NCBI GenBank assembly: GCA_949130495.1
Contig: OX422214.1
Coordinates: 249,864,187 to 249,928,186 of the forward strand
Length of the DNA stretch: 64,000 bases
Reading direction: 5' to 3'
Origin: Sambucus nigra
Taxonomy: Eukaryota; Streptophyta; Magnoliopsida; Dipsacales; Adoxaceae
A program made the position numbers and the translations under genes. This document shows, piece by piece, positions 23,954 to 35,284 of this stretch. Each line of letters begins with the position of its first letter. Position 1 is the first letter of the stretch. The notes beneath the pieces are model-generated. The model was not told where the DNA came from. It made no database searches and saw only the letters and a program-made list of their open reading frames with translations.

Positions 23954-25062
23954 TGTAAGGACATATTTTATGAGTCATAGTTTACAATAGTATCTGTCAT
24001 ATACCGCTACAAACCATCGAAGAATTATTCAAGATCAATCAACGTCGAGATGGATCCGAATATCAAGGTTCTTCAACATTTAAGCCTCTAGAAGGTTAAT
24101 TTCCGTGAGAACGTATTTAAGTCCCTTTACAGTTCACTTAAAAGGGTTGGGATATTTTTCTCTAAGTGTCTGAAAATGTTTCTAAAATATTTTTAGTGTT
24201 AAGGCGTTGTTTTTCGTCAAAATAATTTTTTCAAGATTTAAAGACGAATTGTTTGAAATAAAAAATAAATTTATTTTTTGCATTTTTTTCTTTCGAGCGA
24301 CAACCTTATCTTGCACGAAGCTGTCACGCGTAGTCGTTCAAACTACATATTTTTCTCGTTCGAACGACATTCAGTTTCGTCTGAGCGACGCGCAACCTTA
24401 ACGTTTTTATAAATAACTCATTAAACGAATCTGTTTTCCAGAGGAGACCTGAGTTTTACACAGTATGAAAAACTGTAAACTGCATAAACGTTTTGTTTTC
24501 TCCTTTAAGATTTTAATCCTTGTTTTCAATTCACAAAACATCCCAATATTTATGTGAATTTTTTTGGAACCCAAGATACAATCTTGTTGAAGTTTTATCT
24601 TGTAGAGAGGATATTTACTACTGATATAGGTGCCACTTGATTGAGGTACTGGGCTGAAGACAACTGCATGTCAATAGGGAGTGCTCGTAGTTATTCCTGG
24701 GTTGAATTGGAGCTGCGGTTCTGGCTGACTCTAGGCTACGATCTATGTGATTATTTTGCAGAGTGATCATTGCAGATTTTATTATGTATGTAAGTTGCGA
24801 TTTATTTTACATAGTGAAATAAAAGGTTTTTGCCCTTTGGGGATTTTTTCCTAAAAATTGGTTTCCATTGAATGCTTCATGATTTAATGATTTCAAATCA
24901 CTTAAATTCATGATTTAGGGTTTAACTAAAATTTTGGATGAATTGAATTTGTTTGATTTTTCATACAATTAAATCAATTTGAAAACACGTGAAATATTCC
25001 GCTACACTGCACAAGTTTACAAATTGATATAAAAGCTTTTTAAGAAGATCACCCCATTCTCA
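23954..25062 (+). repeat. 5' LTR of the gag-only copia element
   Basis: Opens TGTAAGGACATATTTT and closes ...CCCATTCTCA. A CpG-rich block with CGTTCGAACG (24357-24366) and GTCACGCG-type repeats (24290-24395) stands directly upstream of a TATA box, TTTTTATAAATAAC (~24402-24415). Confidence 0.85.
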
Positions 25063-25065
25063 AAT

Positions 25066-25077
25066 TGGTATTAGAGC
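25066..25077 (+). other. Primer binding site (initiator tRNA-Met type)
   Basis: TGGTATTAGAGC differs by one base from the copia consensus TGGTATCAGAGC. It begins three bases after the LTR. Confidence 0.8.
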
Positions 25078-25121
25078 AGATTGCACTAAGTTATTGTGTT
25101 TTGATCCATATTTTCTTATGT

Positions 25122-26063
25122 ATGGCTTTTAGTGGTATTGATGATTTTAGATGTCAAATTTTTGAAAGGTTTAATTGGAAAGTTCACATGAATTCTTGTT
25201 TCAAATCTTTCGTTGAAAACGACTCTGAGAGGTGTCTTGGTTGTAAGGTAATTGGTCATACGATAATTGAGTGTCCCACTAATATAAGGAAGATTTTTAA
25301 TAAACTGACATCTCATGTTTCTTCACTTAGTGATAGTAATTCTGAAAAAGAAGTCTTTTATGCTACTAAGTGAGAGCTTCCCACCCCTGTGACTAGTGAT
25401 GAGAGTGAAAGTGACGAGAGTGATGAGGAAGAGTTGAGTGAGTTGCAAGTTGCCTACAATAACCTGTATGTGGAATCTTTAAAGTTAAAAAAGGCAAACT
25501 TGAAACTAGAAGCTAAATTGAAAAAACATGCCTTATATAAGAATAACACGAATGCCTTAATTGAGGATCTTAGGACACGTGAGGAAATGCTTAAATATAA
25601 GATAGGATATGTCGAGGGTGAGAGAGATAGTCTTTAAGGGTTGATGGAGACTATGAAAAAAGAGCTTTTAGAGTTTGAGGATTCTAGACGTGTGCTTGAG
25701 TTAAGGATAGGTGAGCTTGAAAAAAGTTTAAGAGAGTCAAGTAAGGTGAAGTTTGATTTAAAGTCTAGGTCAGAAAAGTTATATAAGATGTTAGGCACTG
25801 TCCAAATCAAGGAGGATAGGTGTGGTATAGACTTCGATGATAGTATTGCACCCATTTCCAAAACCAACCCCACATGTGAGAGAGAGATTTCTAGGATTAT
25901 GAAGAGAGAAGCACCTAGAGTTATTAGGAGAGAGCCACCCAGGAACATTGTGAGAGATCCACCTAGGGATTTTAAGAGAGCACCACCTAGAAATTTTAGG
26001 AGAGGGTCGCTTTTAGGTAACACTCACCACCCGATCTATACTTTCACACACTACGGTAGGTAA
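25122..26063 (+). pseudogene. copia gag relic with CCHC knuckle and coiled coil
   Basis: From the ATG at 25122 one reading frame runs to 26063 with only two in-frame stops (TGA 25371-25373, TAA 25635-25637) and no frameshift. It encodes a short Gag N-terminus (FNWKVHMNSCFKSF) followed almost at once by a CX2CX4HX4C zinc knuckle (CLGCKVIGHTIIEC). Next are an acidic Ser/Asp/Glu stretch, a long Leu/Lys/Glu coiled coil (residues ~110-230) and a basic Arg-Pro repeat tail (PPRNIVRDPPRDFKRAPPR). Order and content fit SIRE/Maximus Gag, in which the knuckle is followed by an acidic coiled coil. Most of the capsid domain between the N-terminus and the knuckle has been deleted. Confidence 0.7.
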
Positions 26064-27788
26064 TTTCATCTTAGGCATTTCTATTATAAACTTCAAAATA
26101 CTCCTAAGAAGTTTAATAAGAGAATGAATTCGATTCCCAAACCCCCCACATATCTTTACAAATCTATTTGGGTTAGGAAATTGGATTTATCGGCTTTTGG
26201 ATTAATTGTTCATGACTCTTGTTTGATTGCTCGTGATTCACCTCATATTATTGCTAGTGTTACGACTTGTGTACTTTTTGTATCAAAATTTTATTTTTAA
26301 AACTTTTTTTGGAAAAATACAAAAAGATTTTCATTTTTTTGAGAAAATTTTGAAAATGCCAAAAAGAATTTATTTTGATAAATTTTTTGGAAAAAGACAA
26401 AAGAGTTTTGTATTTTGTTTTGCACCATTTATGGATGGACATTTAGGATGATCGAGTCACAATTTCATTCCATATCCATGTGACGATTTGATAGTGTTTT
26501 GATATGCATTATTATTTCATTTATGTGATTTACAATGTTTGGAGTCATTGAGATGTGATTAGTTGTTACTACCTACATATTTGACTCATTAGTTCCTTTA
26601 ATGCATACTTACACGAATTTATTTTATTGTACTTGTTTATCACATATTGATCGGAGTGTTGTCATCTCAATTATGTCTTTAAAACTAAGCATATACGATA
26701 AAACTTGACAATTGAAGTAGTGCATGTAAAAATCATTTACCGTGAGGATTTAATTGCAACAAAATATGATGAGTGATTCATGGAAAAGGGCTGCGAGAGT
26801 ACAAAATTAACTCGTCGTGAAAGTCACCGTTTAAAAGAGCCCCCCCCAAAATTAAAGACAATAAAAAAAATATGCCAAAAAGGGGCCACCTAAAAAAATA
26901 TATAAATGATTATTATTTATGAGGGAGTTTGGATGGAAAGTAATGAAAAATGGGTTTGCACGTCCTGACAGCTTCATGAAAAAGCAATAAATAGTTTTAG
27001 ACGTTATTGGTGTGGGAATCATTATTGACTTTGATGTGTTGATGGATTGAGTCGATGTCATTTGAAATTAACATTTTTTGACACATAAGGACGATTTTGA
27101 GATTCATTCGTTATGAGTACACGTATACATCGTGTGCGTATGTTATGTTTGATTTTTTTGATTTGCCTATTGAATATGTTCACACCCATTCATTCCGTTT
27201 TCATGATTTGGTTGTCATAGTGAAAATTCATGGTGTGTGATTTTTGTAAAATTATTTTTACATTTTGTGTATGAAAAAAATTTAAAAAATCAAAAATAGT
27301 TTGTGGATGCTTTTGAGTTACTCCTTTGCATGAGCGTGGTTTGAGTCATATTTGCTATGCATATTTATCGTGACAACTCCATGTTTGATTTGTCTATTCG
27401 TTTCCATGTCTATTTCGATCAAATAAAAAGGGGGAGAACGAATTATGATATTATGATATTATGGGGGAGTTTTTACATTATGGGGGAGATTTGAGATTTT
27501 ATACTTATTTTGAGTTTATGTTTATCTCATTTCAAACTCGATACGTCATGAAGGTATTTGCTTTGTCTCATGTGTAGGTATAAAGTTTGTTGATTATTGG
27601 ATTACACACCCTGATGAGAAAAGCTTGAAGATTTGAAGTTGACGATTTTGAAGAAAAATTTTGAGACCTACATGTTTAGTACCTTTTTCAGTTTTAGGTT
27701 CATGGGAGGGTATTAGATTTGTATAGGCATTTATGTTTTGATAATTCAGATTTTTTATTTTGTACCGGCATATACATAGGAGGATATT
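26064..27788 (+). other. Noncoding internal DNA of the copia element
   Basis: AT-rich. A few bases after the gag end still read like the Gag/protease border (YKSIWVRKLDLSAF near 26155). After ~26200 no pol motif is found. Purine blocks AAAAAGGGGGAGAA (27427) and ATGGGGGAG (27461, 27480) and a tract AGGAGGATATT just before 27789 are polypurine-like. Confidence 0.6.
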
Positions 27789-28919
27789 TATAAGAACATA
27801 TTTTACGAGTCATAGTTTACAATAGTATATGTCATATACCGCTACAAACCATCAAAGAATTATTCAAGATCAATTAACGTTGAGACGAATCCGATATCAA
27901 GGTTCTTCAACATTCAAGCCTCTGCAAGGTTAATTTCGGTGAGAACATATTTAAGTCCCTTTACGGTTCACTTAAAAGTGTTGGAATATTTTTCTCTAAG
28001 TGTTTGGAAATGTTTCTAAAATATTTTATAAGTGTTAAGGCGTTATTTTTCGTCAAAATAAATTTTACAAGATTCAAAGACGAATTTTTTGAAATAAAAA
28101 ATAAATTTATTTTTCGCATTTTTTTCGTTCGAGCGACACACTGGCTCGTTCGAGCGACAACTTTATCTCGCGCAAAGTTGTCGCGCGTAGTTGTTCAAAT
28201 GACATATTTTTCTCGTTCGAACGACATCATGTTTCGTTCGAGTGTCGCGCCGCCTTAACGTTTTTACAAATAACTCATTAAACGAATTTGTTTTCTAGAC
28301 GAGACCTGAGTTTTACACAGTACGAAAAACTGCATACTGCAGAAATATTTTGTCTTCTCCTTTAAGGTTTTAATTCTTATTTTTAATTCACAAAACATCC
28401 CAATCTTTATGTGAATTATTTTGGAATCCAAGATACAATCTTGTTGAAGTTTTCTCTTATAGAGAGGATATCTACTGCTGATATAGGTGCCACTTGATTG
28501 AGGTACTGGACTGAAGACGATTGCGTGTCAATAAGAAGTACTCGTGGGTATTCCTAGGATTAATTTGAGCTGTAGTTTTGGCTGACTCTAGCCTGTGATC
28601 TATGTGATTGTTCTGCAGAGTGATCATTGCAGATTTCATTGTGTATGTAAGTTGCGATTTATTTTACATAGTGAAATAAAAGGTTTTTGCCCTATGTGGA
28701 TTTTTTTTCTGAAAATTTGTTTCCTTTGCATGCTTCCTGATTTAATGATTTCAAATCACTTAGATTCATGATTTAGGTTTAACTAAAATTTGGGATTAAT
28801 TGAATTTATTTAATTTGTCATACAATTAAATCAATTTAAAAATCCTTGAAATATTCCTCTGCACTGCACAAGTTTACAAATTGATATCAAAGCTTTTTAA
28901 GAAGATCACAGCATTCTCA
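27789..28919 (+). repeat. 3' LTR of the gag-only copia element
   Basis: Aligned along its length with the 5' LTR, with scattered substitutions and small insertions (one ~20 bp longer CpG block). CGTTCGAACG is at 28214-28223. The TATA box is changed to TTTACAAATA. Confidence 0.85.
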
Positions 28920-29324
28920 CATTTTAATGATTTTATGTAATTAAATAAATTAGTTAATATTATAGGCCATTACAATTGATGCATTCATACTTTTTGAAAA
29001 TCTAAAACATCAAATATGTTGTGAATGTGTTATTATCATTGACAGTGATGCTTTTTTTTATATCATACGTACGTATATTCATTCATTTATAATGATTATC
29101 GATCATGTGCCATTTGTATTATGTTCTCATTATTTGATCAATATGTAGGTGGGGGTGTGCTTTTGTTTTTTAAGTGTGTTTTATACTATATTTTTTCTCT
29201 AGAGCTGCTACATATGATATTATATCATTCATTTTCCTTAGCAATTAATTTTAATGTGACTTAGGCTTTTCAATGGTAAAATTTAAGGCTTAACTGGGTC
29301 TGTGCATAGCGTGACACGAGTTTA

Positions 29325-29720
29325 ATGTGCAATTGCTTTCTCAAATTGTGCTATGCATAATCAGATGATGTTATACATGGTGGTGTTCCTTTCTTTCCCC
29401 AAATAATGTTATATACTGTGTTATGTCTCTATTTTCAAAATGGCGTTATACATGGTGTTATGCCTCCATTCTAGAATGGTTTTACATTATGTTATCCATT
29501 ATCTTTATCAAATGGTGTTATACATGAGGTAATGCCTTCCTTTTCTCAAATGACGTATACACGGTGTTAAATGGTGTTATACATGGTGTTTTAACTCTCC
29601 TTTCCGAATTGTGTTAGACATAATGTTTTATCTTCCTTCTAAAATGATATTACGCATGGTGTTATACCTTCATTTTCAAATAGTGTTATACGTGATGTTA
29701 TACATTCTCAAATATGGTTA
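29325..29720 (+). repeat. Degenerate ~40-bp minisatellite
   Basis: About ten diverged units built on AAATGGTGTTATACATGGTG followed by TTATGCCTCC and a pyrimidine-rich spacer. No ORF. Confidence 0.8.
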
Positions 29721-30299
29721 TATAAGTGGTTTTGGCCTCTTTTTGTCAAATGTTTCCATCACATGAGTACTGAAAATAATTAAGTGTTATGCTTTTTTGT
29801 GGCTATTTTGAGAACTCGCAGATAATAATAAAAAAACAATAATAGTGGTTGGAAATAGTTGATGTCATTAACTTTTAGTGTTAAAATAGGATGCACTACA
29901 TAATAATAGTTTGCAATAGACATGACATGTTTTTTAAGGAGAGAATCATACATGAGTGTATTTCATTATATAAGGATTATCAAAGTTCAAATTTCTCTAG
30001 GCAAAATAATGTTTCAACCACTCACAATTGATGAAGATTAATTATTCCAAATCTGGCTTTGAGATTTTTGAAAATTCACCAATTGAATCTTTTCAAACGA
30101 CGAATTATCCTTCCTAATTTGAGGCAAACTTTCTAGTTAACCTTTCATGCATTATATTTTAAGTTGTTTTGAGTACCAAGTATCTTGCCTTTAATGTAAT
30201 AATTTATATTTTAAGTATCTTGCTTTGAATTATCTTGCCTTTAATGTAATTTTATAAGCTCTTTCTAACTGCCTAAAGTAGACTTGGAAGTTTTTATTT
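29721..30299. other. AT-rich DNA, nothing recognised
   Basis: No coding or repeat structure seen. Confidence 0.6.
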
Positions 30300-30810
30300 T
30301 CTCTATCCCTTCGTTTATCTAACGTTTCTAATTAGGCGGTCTGCAATTCTAAAATGAGCTTCTTTAGTAGTGTCATCATTCTTGATGCTACAACCAACTC
30401 TATTAGGATAATAGCATAGACACCATAAACAATGGAGTAAGGGAGAATCCTATTGGTTTATATTTAAAAAATTGGTAAGTCCAAAGTGCTAGATCGATAT
30501 TATCATCCCAATCCCTAGGTAATTTTCATGTATCTTCGTGAGGATGTTGATGAGAGTTCTATTTATGGCTTTTGCCCAGACATTTCCCTTTGGGAATGAG
30601 ATTTTGAGCTTTTGATGTTTGATGTTATAGTTGATCATCAACGCTCTAATTTCATCATTTTTAATGGAGTCCCGTTATCAGTGATGATGACTTCGGGGAT
30701 GCCAAAACAGAATATAATGTTCTCTCTAACGAAATTCGCGATTGTTGCTTTCACAGTGTTTCTAAGTACGATGGTCGTTGTCTATTTTGTAGATAGCTCT
30801 ATGACCGTTG
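30300..30810 (-). pseudogene. Ty3/gypsy integrase core relic
   Basis: On the minus strand the sequence encodes RENIIFCFGIPEVIITDNGT, the integrase core segment that contains the second catalytic Asp. After a frameshift it reads INYNIKHQKL, then WAKAINRTLINILTKI and a decayed LALWAYRT-like segment. Several stops and at least two frameshifts break it. The spacing and wording of the motifs resemble Athila/Tat integrases. No LTRs were found around it. The plus-strand ORF at 30612-30830 is its shadow. Confidence 0.7.
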
Positions 30811-30952
30811 TCCATTCTGTAAAAAAATAAAACCCAAGTTTTTTTTTAACATTTTTACTCGTAGAAAAAAAGTTGTTTAATGTATCTTCATTAAAAAGAT
30901 TGTTTTGTGATAAAATTATTTTTTATTTCATTTTTCTAATAATAAAGTATTT

Positions 30953-30953
<1 letters not shown>

Positions 30954-30999
<46 letters not shown>
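30954..30999 (+). repeat. (TA)n microsatellite
   Basis: More than 20 uninterrupted TA units. Confidence 0.95.
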
Positions 31000-31002
<3 letters not shown>

Positions 31003-31755
31003 TATTGTATATATGTGATTGTATTAAACTAGATTTATATATTAATGTGTTTTTAATATTGGGCGTATATATTAAATATATAAATATCTAGTGTACAAGT
31101 ATAATAATGTACTAAAGGATGTAATATATATTTTTTAGTTGAAAAAGTAGATAAATTAATGGTCAAACTAATCAAGTCACGATTTATGTTAATTTTAAAC
31201 TTGAGCAATTAATACGAAAACTAATGAATAAAAATTCAAAATAATGAAAATTAATGTACATTAAATATTAAATGAACCTTAATTTTTTTTTTTTATGAAT
31301 ATTATATATACCCCCACCCCCAAGAGTGGCAATTCGAGTTAGTCGTGTCATTTTCGATCGCGATGATTTTTATTTGAGTATAAGTTTTAGATACTTTTAA
31401 ATCTATACAAATTAATCGTGTCAAGTTTGAATCATTTCGAATTATAACCATAAATGAATTATCATGTCAAAAATTGCCCTGTGACCTGAATCCACTGGTT
31501 CCTCGAAAAGGTACGGTCAATCCCTTTTTATCCCACTATATAATTTTCTAAGAATTCCTAGGTCATTGACAATTCTAAGAATTTGTAATACCAATAATAA
31601 ATGAAGGACTCTTTCTACTTTTCTTCAAACTATTTAGTCGGATACAAAGAATTTAATAAAAGTCACGTTTCCCACTTGATCAACTTTGTGTTGTCCAACA
31701 CCCCACCCCAATCTCCCCTTAAAAGAAATTTAAAAAGGAGGAGTTGTTAAAAAGT

Positions 31756-31980
31756 GGGGAATATATTAAATAGTTCTTCAAATTTTTATTAATATACGTT
31801 TAGTTTAAGTTTTTTTTTATTTTATATTAAAAAGTTATTTATTATGTTAAAAAGGTTTTTTCATGCCGTTGACGCGGACCTTTAAAAATAAAAAAATAAG
31901 AGACTTTTTAGTACAAAATAAAAGATTTGGACTAAATGTGTATTAAAAAACATTTGAAGTATTTTTTGATATTTGATCCT
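31756..31980. mobile_element. Foldback MITE upstream of the ABC transporter gene
   Basis: Two ~100-bp AT-rich arms are inverted repeats. The left arm holds TTCTTCAAATTTTTATTAAT and TTTTATATTAAAAAGT. The right arm in inverse holds TACTTCAAATGTTTTTTAAT and TTTTGTACTAAAAAGT. They enclose a short GC core (CATGCCGTTGACGCGGACC). Non-coding, ~225 bp, ending 467 bp before the transporter's ATG. Confidence 0.65.
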
Positions 31981-32447
31981 AAAAAGTAAAAATATTGTTA
32001 AAAGTCTAGATAATACATTCCTCTAAATAAATTAGAACCAAAAATAGAGAAGAACTAGCTTATAATCTTTGAATTCTGATTTTGGAAGCAGAATTTCGAT
32101 ATTAGCATCAAATAAACAAAAGCAAAGCTAAAAATTTGAAAAAAGCAAAGGTAACAGAGAGAATGAACTGGCAAAAAAGCATAACCCAACCCAATGATGC
32201 CCACACTGCCAGTGCTGCTTAAATAAAAAAAACCCCACAGTCCCATAAAATTTACATAATAGCCCTCAAACACGGCTCCCAACCCAATCCGTCGTCGTTT
32301 CAGACGCCGTTATAATGACATTACCTCAACAGCAAGAAAATCTTTTCCTCTGCCTTGTTTGACTGAGTCAACTCAAAATTCTCCTTCAAGTTTGTATAAT
32401 GTTAATAGACATTTGAGATTTTGTGTTGGGGGTTAGTTAGAATTAAG
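31981..32447 (+). promoter_or_regulatory. Presumed promoter and 5' UTR of the ABCB gene
   Basis: The 467 bp between the MITE and the start codon must hold the promoter or leader if the gene is active. No convincing TATA box or element could be identified. The short minus-strand ORF here is not credible. Confidence 0.4.
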
Positions 32448-32819
32448 ATGATGGTGTCTCGAGGGTTGTTTGGGTGGTCACCGCCGCACATGCAGCCGTT
32501 AACGCCGGTGTCGGAAGTGTCAGAGCCGCCGGAGTCACCGTCGCCGTATATGGATAATGGCAACGACGCGTTGCCGATGGAGGTTGAGGAGGAATTGGAA
32601 GAGGAAGAGGAGATCGAGCCACCGCCGGCGGCGGTACCGTTCTCGCGTCTGTTTGCGTGCGCCGACCGCCTCGATTGGGGGCTTATGGTGGTCGGATCGG
32701 TAGCTGCCGCGGCTCACGGGACTGCGCTTGTGGTTTATTTGCATTACTTTGCTAAGATTATTCACTTGCTCAGGTTTGAAGGAGAAGAGCCGGATTTATT
32801 GTTTACCAAATTTACTGAG
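32448..32819 (+). CDS. ABCB20: ABC transporter B family member (ABCB6/ABCB20 type), exon 1
   Basis: The frame opens MMVSRGLFGWSPPHMQPLTP, the highly characteristic N-terminus of the plant ABCB6/ABCB20 pair. An acidic linker (EEELEEEEEIEPPPAA) and AVPFSRLFACADRLDWGLM lead into the first membrane helix, VVGSVAAAAHGTALVVYLHY. These are full-size ABC exporters (two membrane and two ATP-binding domains, ~1400 residues) of the plasma membrane; the Arabidopsis pair is linked to auxin and brassinosteroid transport. The exon ends in codon phase 0 at GAG before donor GTAATT (32820). Whether this locus is ABCB6 or ABCB20 cannot be told from the fragment. The linker is shorter and more acidic than I recall for other members. 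Confidence 0.93.
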
Positions 32820-34653
32820 GTAATTTTGGAAACCTAGCTTTTGCGCTGTAGTTACTGTTTTATTTCAAGTACAAGTTGTTTAGTTTTTAAGTTTTTTTTG
32901 GTATGAGAATTTATTCATGTGTTGGTGGTTTTGTAAATTGTGGACAATTGCGTGTATAATTAGATGGATGTTCCAGATTATTGAAGTTTTGGAAAACCAA
33001 CAACAAAGACCAAAAATAAGAAAATAAATGATAATAATTATTCCCCTTAGTCGTGGGTTCAGTGGTGGTGTAATGATCCAATGAAATAATAGTGGAGACT
33101 AAGGTGCTGCGTGTCTTCTATTCAATTTTAGGGTTGGGTGGGAGTTCTTTGCCATTGGCGATCAAAGTGGCACGGGTGGGGCAATCCACAATGGAATGTG
33201 GCATGGTGGTGGGAAATTTAGCGACATGCTAAGAAGCATGGGTACATATACGCAATACAAATAGGATGCGATACGGATATGTTGATACGTTTGTAAAAAA
33301 GTAGGATACAAATATGTTGGGGTGTTACTGTATTAATGTATTGAAGTTATATATAAATTTAACCTCTTAGGAATGGACAGATGTTCATCTCCATTGAAAC
33401 CCCCCGTTACTGTGTATTTTGACTCGCCCACTATATATATTTTTGGACAAAGATGTCATTTTCTTCTTCCCTTCTTCATCTTCTTTCCTAAATCAACAAC
33501 AAAACTAATTTTAAAATTTAAACTACTGAAGCCTACCCTACCCCCAATATACTCTAATTCTATAAAAAAAATAAAATTGACACCTAATTTGGTGAGGAAA
33601 TGTATTTCATGCATAACGACACCTATTTAATTGAATATTAACACCGATTTCATGCACAATGATACCTATTTCATGCAAATTGATACTTTTCTATACAATT
33701 TGATACTGATTTGCATGAAATTGGTGTTCTGACTAATTATTTTAGGAAATTGGGGTTAAGTAAAATATCTTTTTATCAAATTGGTAACAGTATTTTGATA
33801 ACATCAATTATGTCTAATTTTTATCTTTGAGGAGGTTAAGTCTAAATACAACATATATACTGGGATTAAGTAAAAAAAATATAGTTAACACCTTTAAAAG
33901 CATTTAAATCGAATGCATAATTCATATTTCCATTACTTCATACAAAAAATGCATAAGTAATACTTCCATTACTTCTTACAGAATAGGCATATTCATTACG
34001 TTCTTCAATACTTCATACAAAAAAAAATTGATGTCCTCAACTATTAAATTAATAAAAAAAATATCGTCTTATCAAAATTCAAAAAAAAGAAAAAAGAGCA
34101 CAAAGTCTACCAACATTCCATTGTTTAAGCATCGGAAAACCCTAACCCAATAAATGAGAGAAACTTGGATCATTTGACTATGTTGCAATAAATCTTACCC
34201 CTAACCTAATAAATCATAACAATACTATGCTACATGATAGAGTAATCACATAATAAACATCGTATTTGTTAAAAGTAAAAAACATAAATAGAAGTTGAGA
34301 AAAGACCAGCCTTTAACTCGCCAACAACTCAAACCTTCAAATTGACTTGCTTTAGCGAGTAGCCAAAAACTTCGTCGCCGATGGGTCGGAGGTCGTGAGG
34401 GTTTACGTTGCTAGGTTGAAGAGGGACGAGTGTTTGAATTCCAAGTTTGTTAGGGCTTTTCTCTTTGATCATACAATTTTGATTTTTCACGAGAATTGAT
34501 TAAGGCTTACCGTATTTGTTTTGTTTTTGTTATATTTTAAATCCAATTTCATACCTTATTATGTTTTGTTCCCAAATATAGTGTTTTAAAATTATAATAT
34601 GCACCCCCGAGTATCCCCAACATATCCTGGCGTTATTATTGCTATTTTTTTTA
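32820..34653. other. ABCB intron 1, first part
   Basis: AT-rich intron DNA with no recognised gene. Sequence near 33226-33300 (AAGAAGCATGGGTAC, GATGCGATACGGATATG) and 35935-36030 (inverse GATACATATTGG... and GTTTCATAGG) may be the two ends of a further MULE-like element surrounding the next one; this is weak. Confidence 0.5.
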
Positions 34654-35229
34654 GGGAAAAATGCGAAATTAACACTGAAGTTAGGCGTGATTTTCAATTT
34701 TAGACCTGATGTTTCAAAAGTTGCAATGTTAACCTTAAAGTTAAAAATTTGTTCCAATTAGACCAATCGTTATATTGTCGTGAGTAAATTTAACGGAAAA
34801 ATGTGATAAGACATCCTATTTGGAAAAATTTATTGTACTCTCCAATAGATGGTTGACACTTGGCCCAAAAAATATTCGCTCTTTTATTAAAAAAAATTAC
34901 CATTTGTTTAACCTTAGAGTATTCAAAAACCAAAAGAAAAAAGAGGATTAGGAAGTGGAAAGAAAAGTACATAATCGTCCCTTCACCCCCCCCCCCCCCC
35001 CCTCTCCCCCCCGTTTTCCCACCCTCCCTCTTTCTACCCTCGCACTATCTTCTACCATTATTCATGCCTAAACTTACAACAATTCTCTGCTCCTCTCAAC
35101 TCCCCAAAATTCCACCCACCACCATCCGAACCACCCTCAACGATGCAAAATCCCTGCCGCCAGCACTGAAAAATTATTCAAATGGGTCGGAGCACCACCA
35201 CACAAACTTTCTTCCTCTCTATACTTCTC

Positions 35230-35284
<55 letters not shown>

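Larger units (their letters stand above)
23954..28919 (+). mobile_element. Non-autonomous copia (SIRE-like) retrotransposon, gag relic only
   Basis: Two LTRs (23954-25062 and 27789-28919) are flanked by a perfect CATTT target duplication (23949-23953 and 28920-28924). An initiator-Met-type primer site follows the left LTR. The internal region is only 2.7 kb and holds gag fragments, followed by AT-rich DNA with a AAAAAGGGGGAGAA block and further GGGGGAG tracts (27425-27490). Protease, integrase and reverse transcriptase are absent. The LTRs differ at roughly 8% in the part compared (first ~250 bp), so it is older than the element at 11182. The 3' LTR begins TA instead of TG. Confidence 0.85.

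Noticed and set aside
25634..26023. 129-codon minus-strand ORF opposite the gag relic
   Set aside because: Antisense shadow of the Arg-Pro repeat and coiled-coil frame; the plus strand has the zinc knuckle and Gag order.
30612..30830. 72-codon plus-strand ORF
   Set aside because: Antisense of the integrase core relic, whose TDNG motif is on the minus strand.
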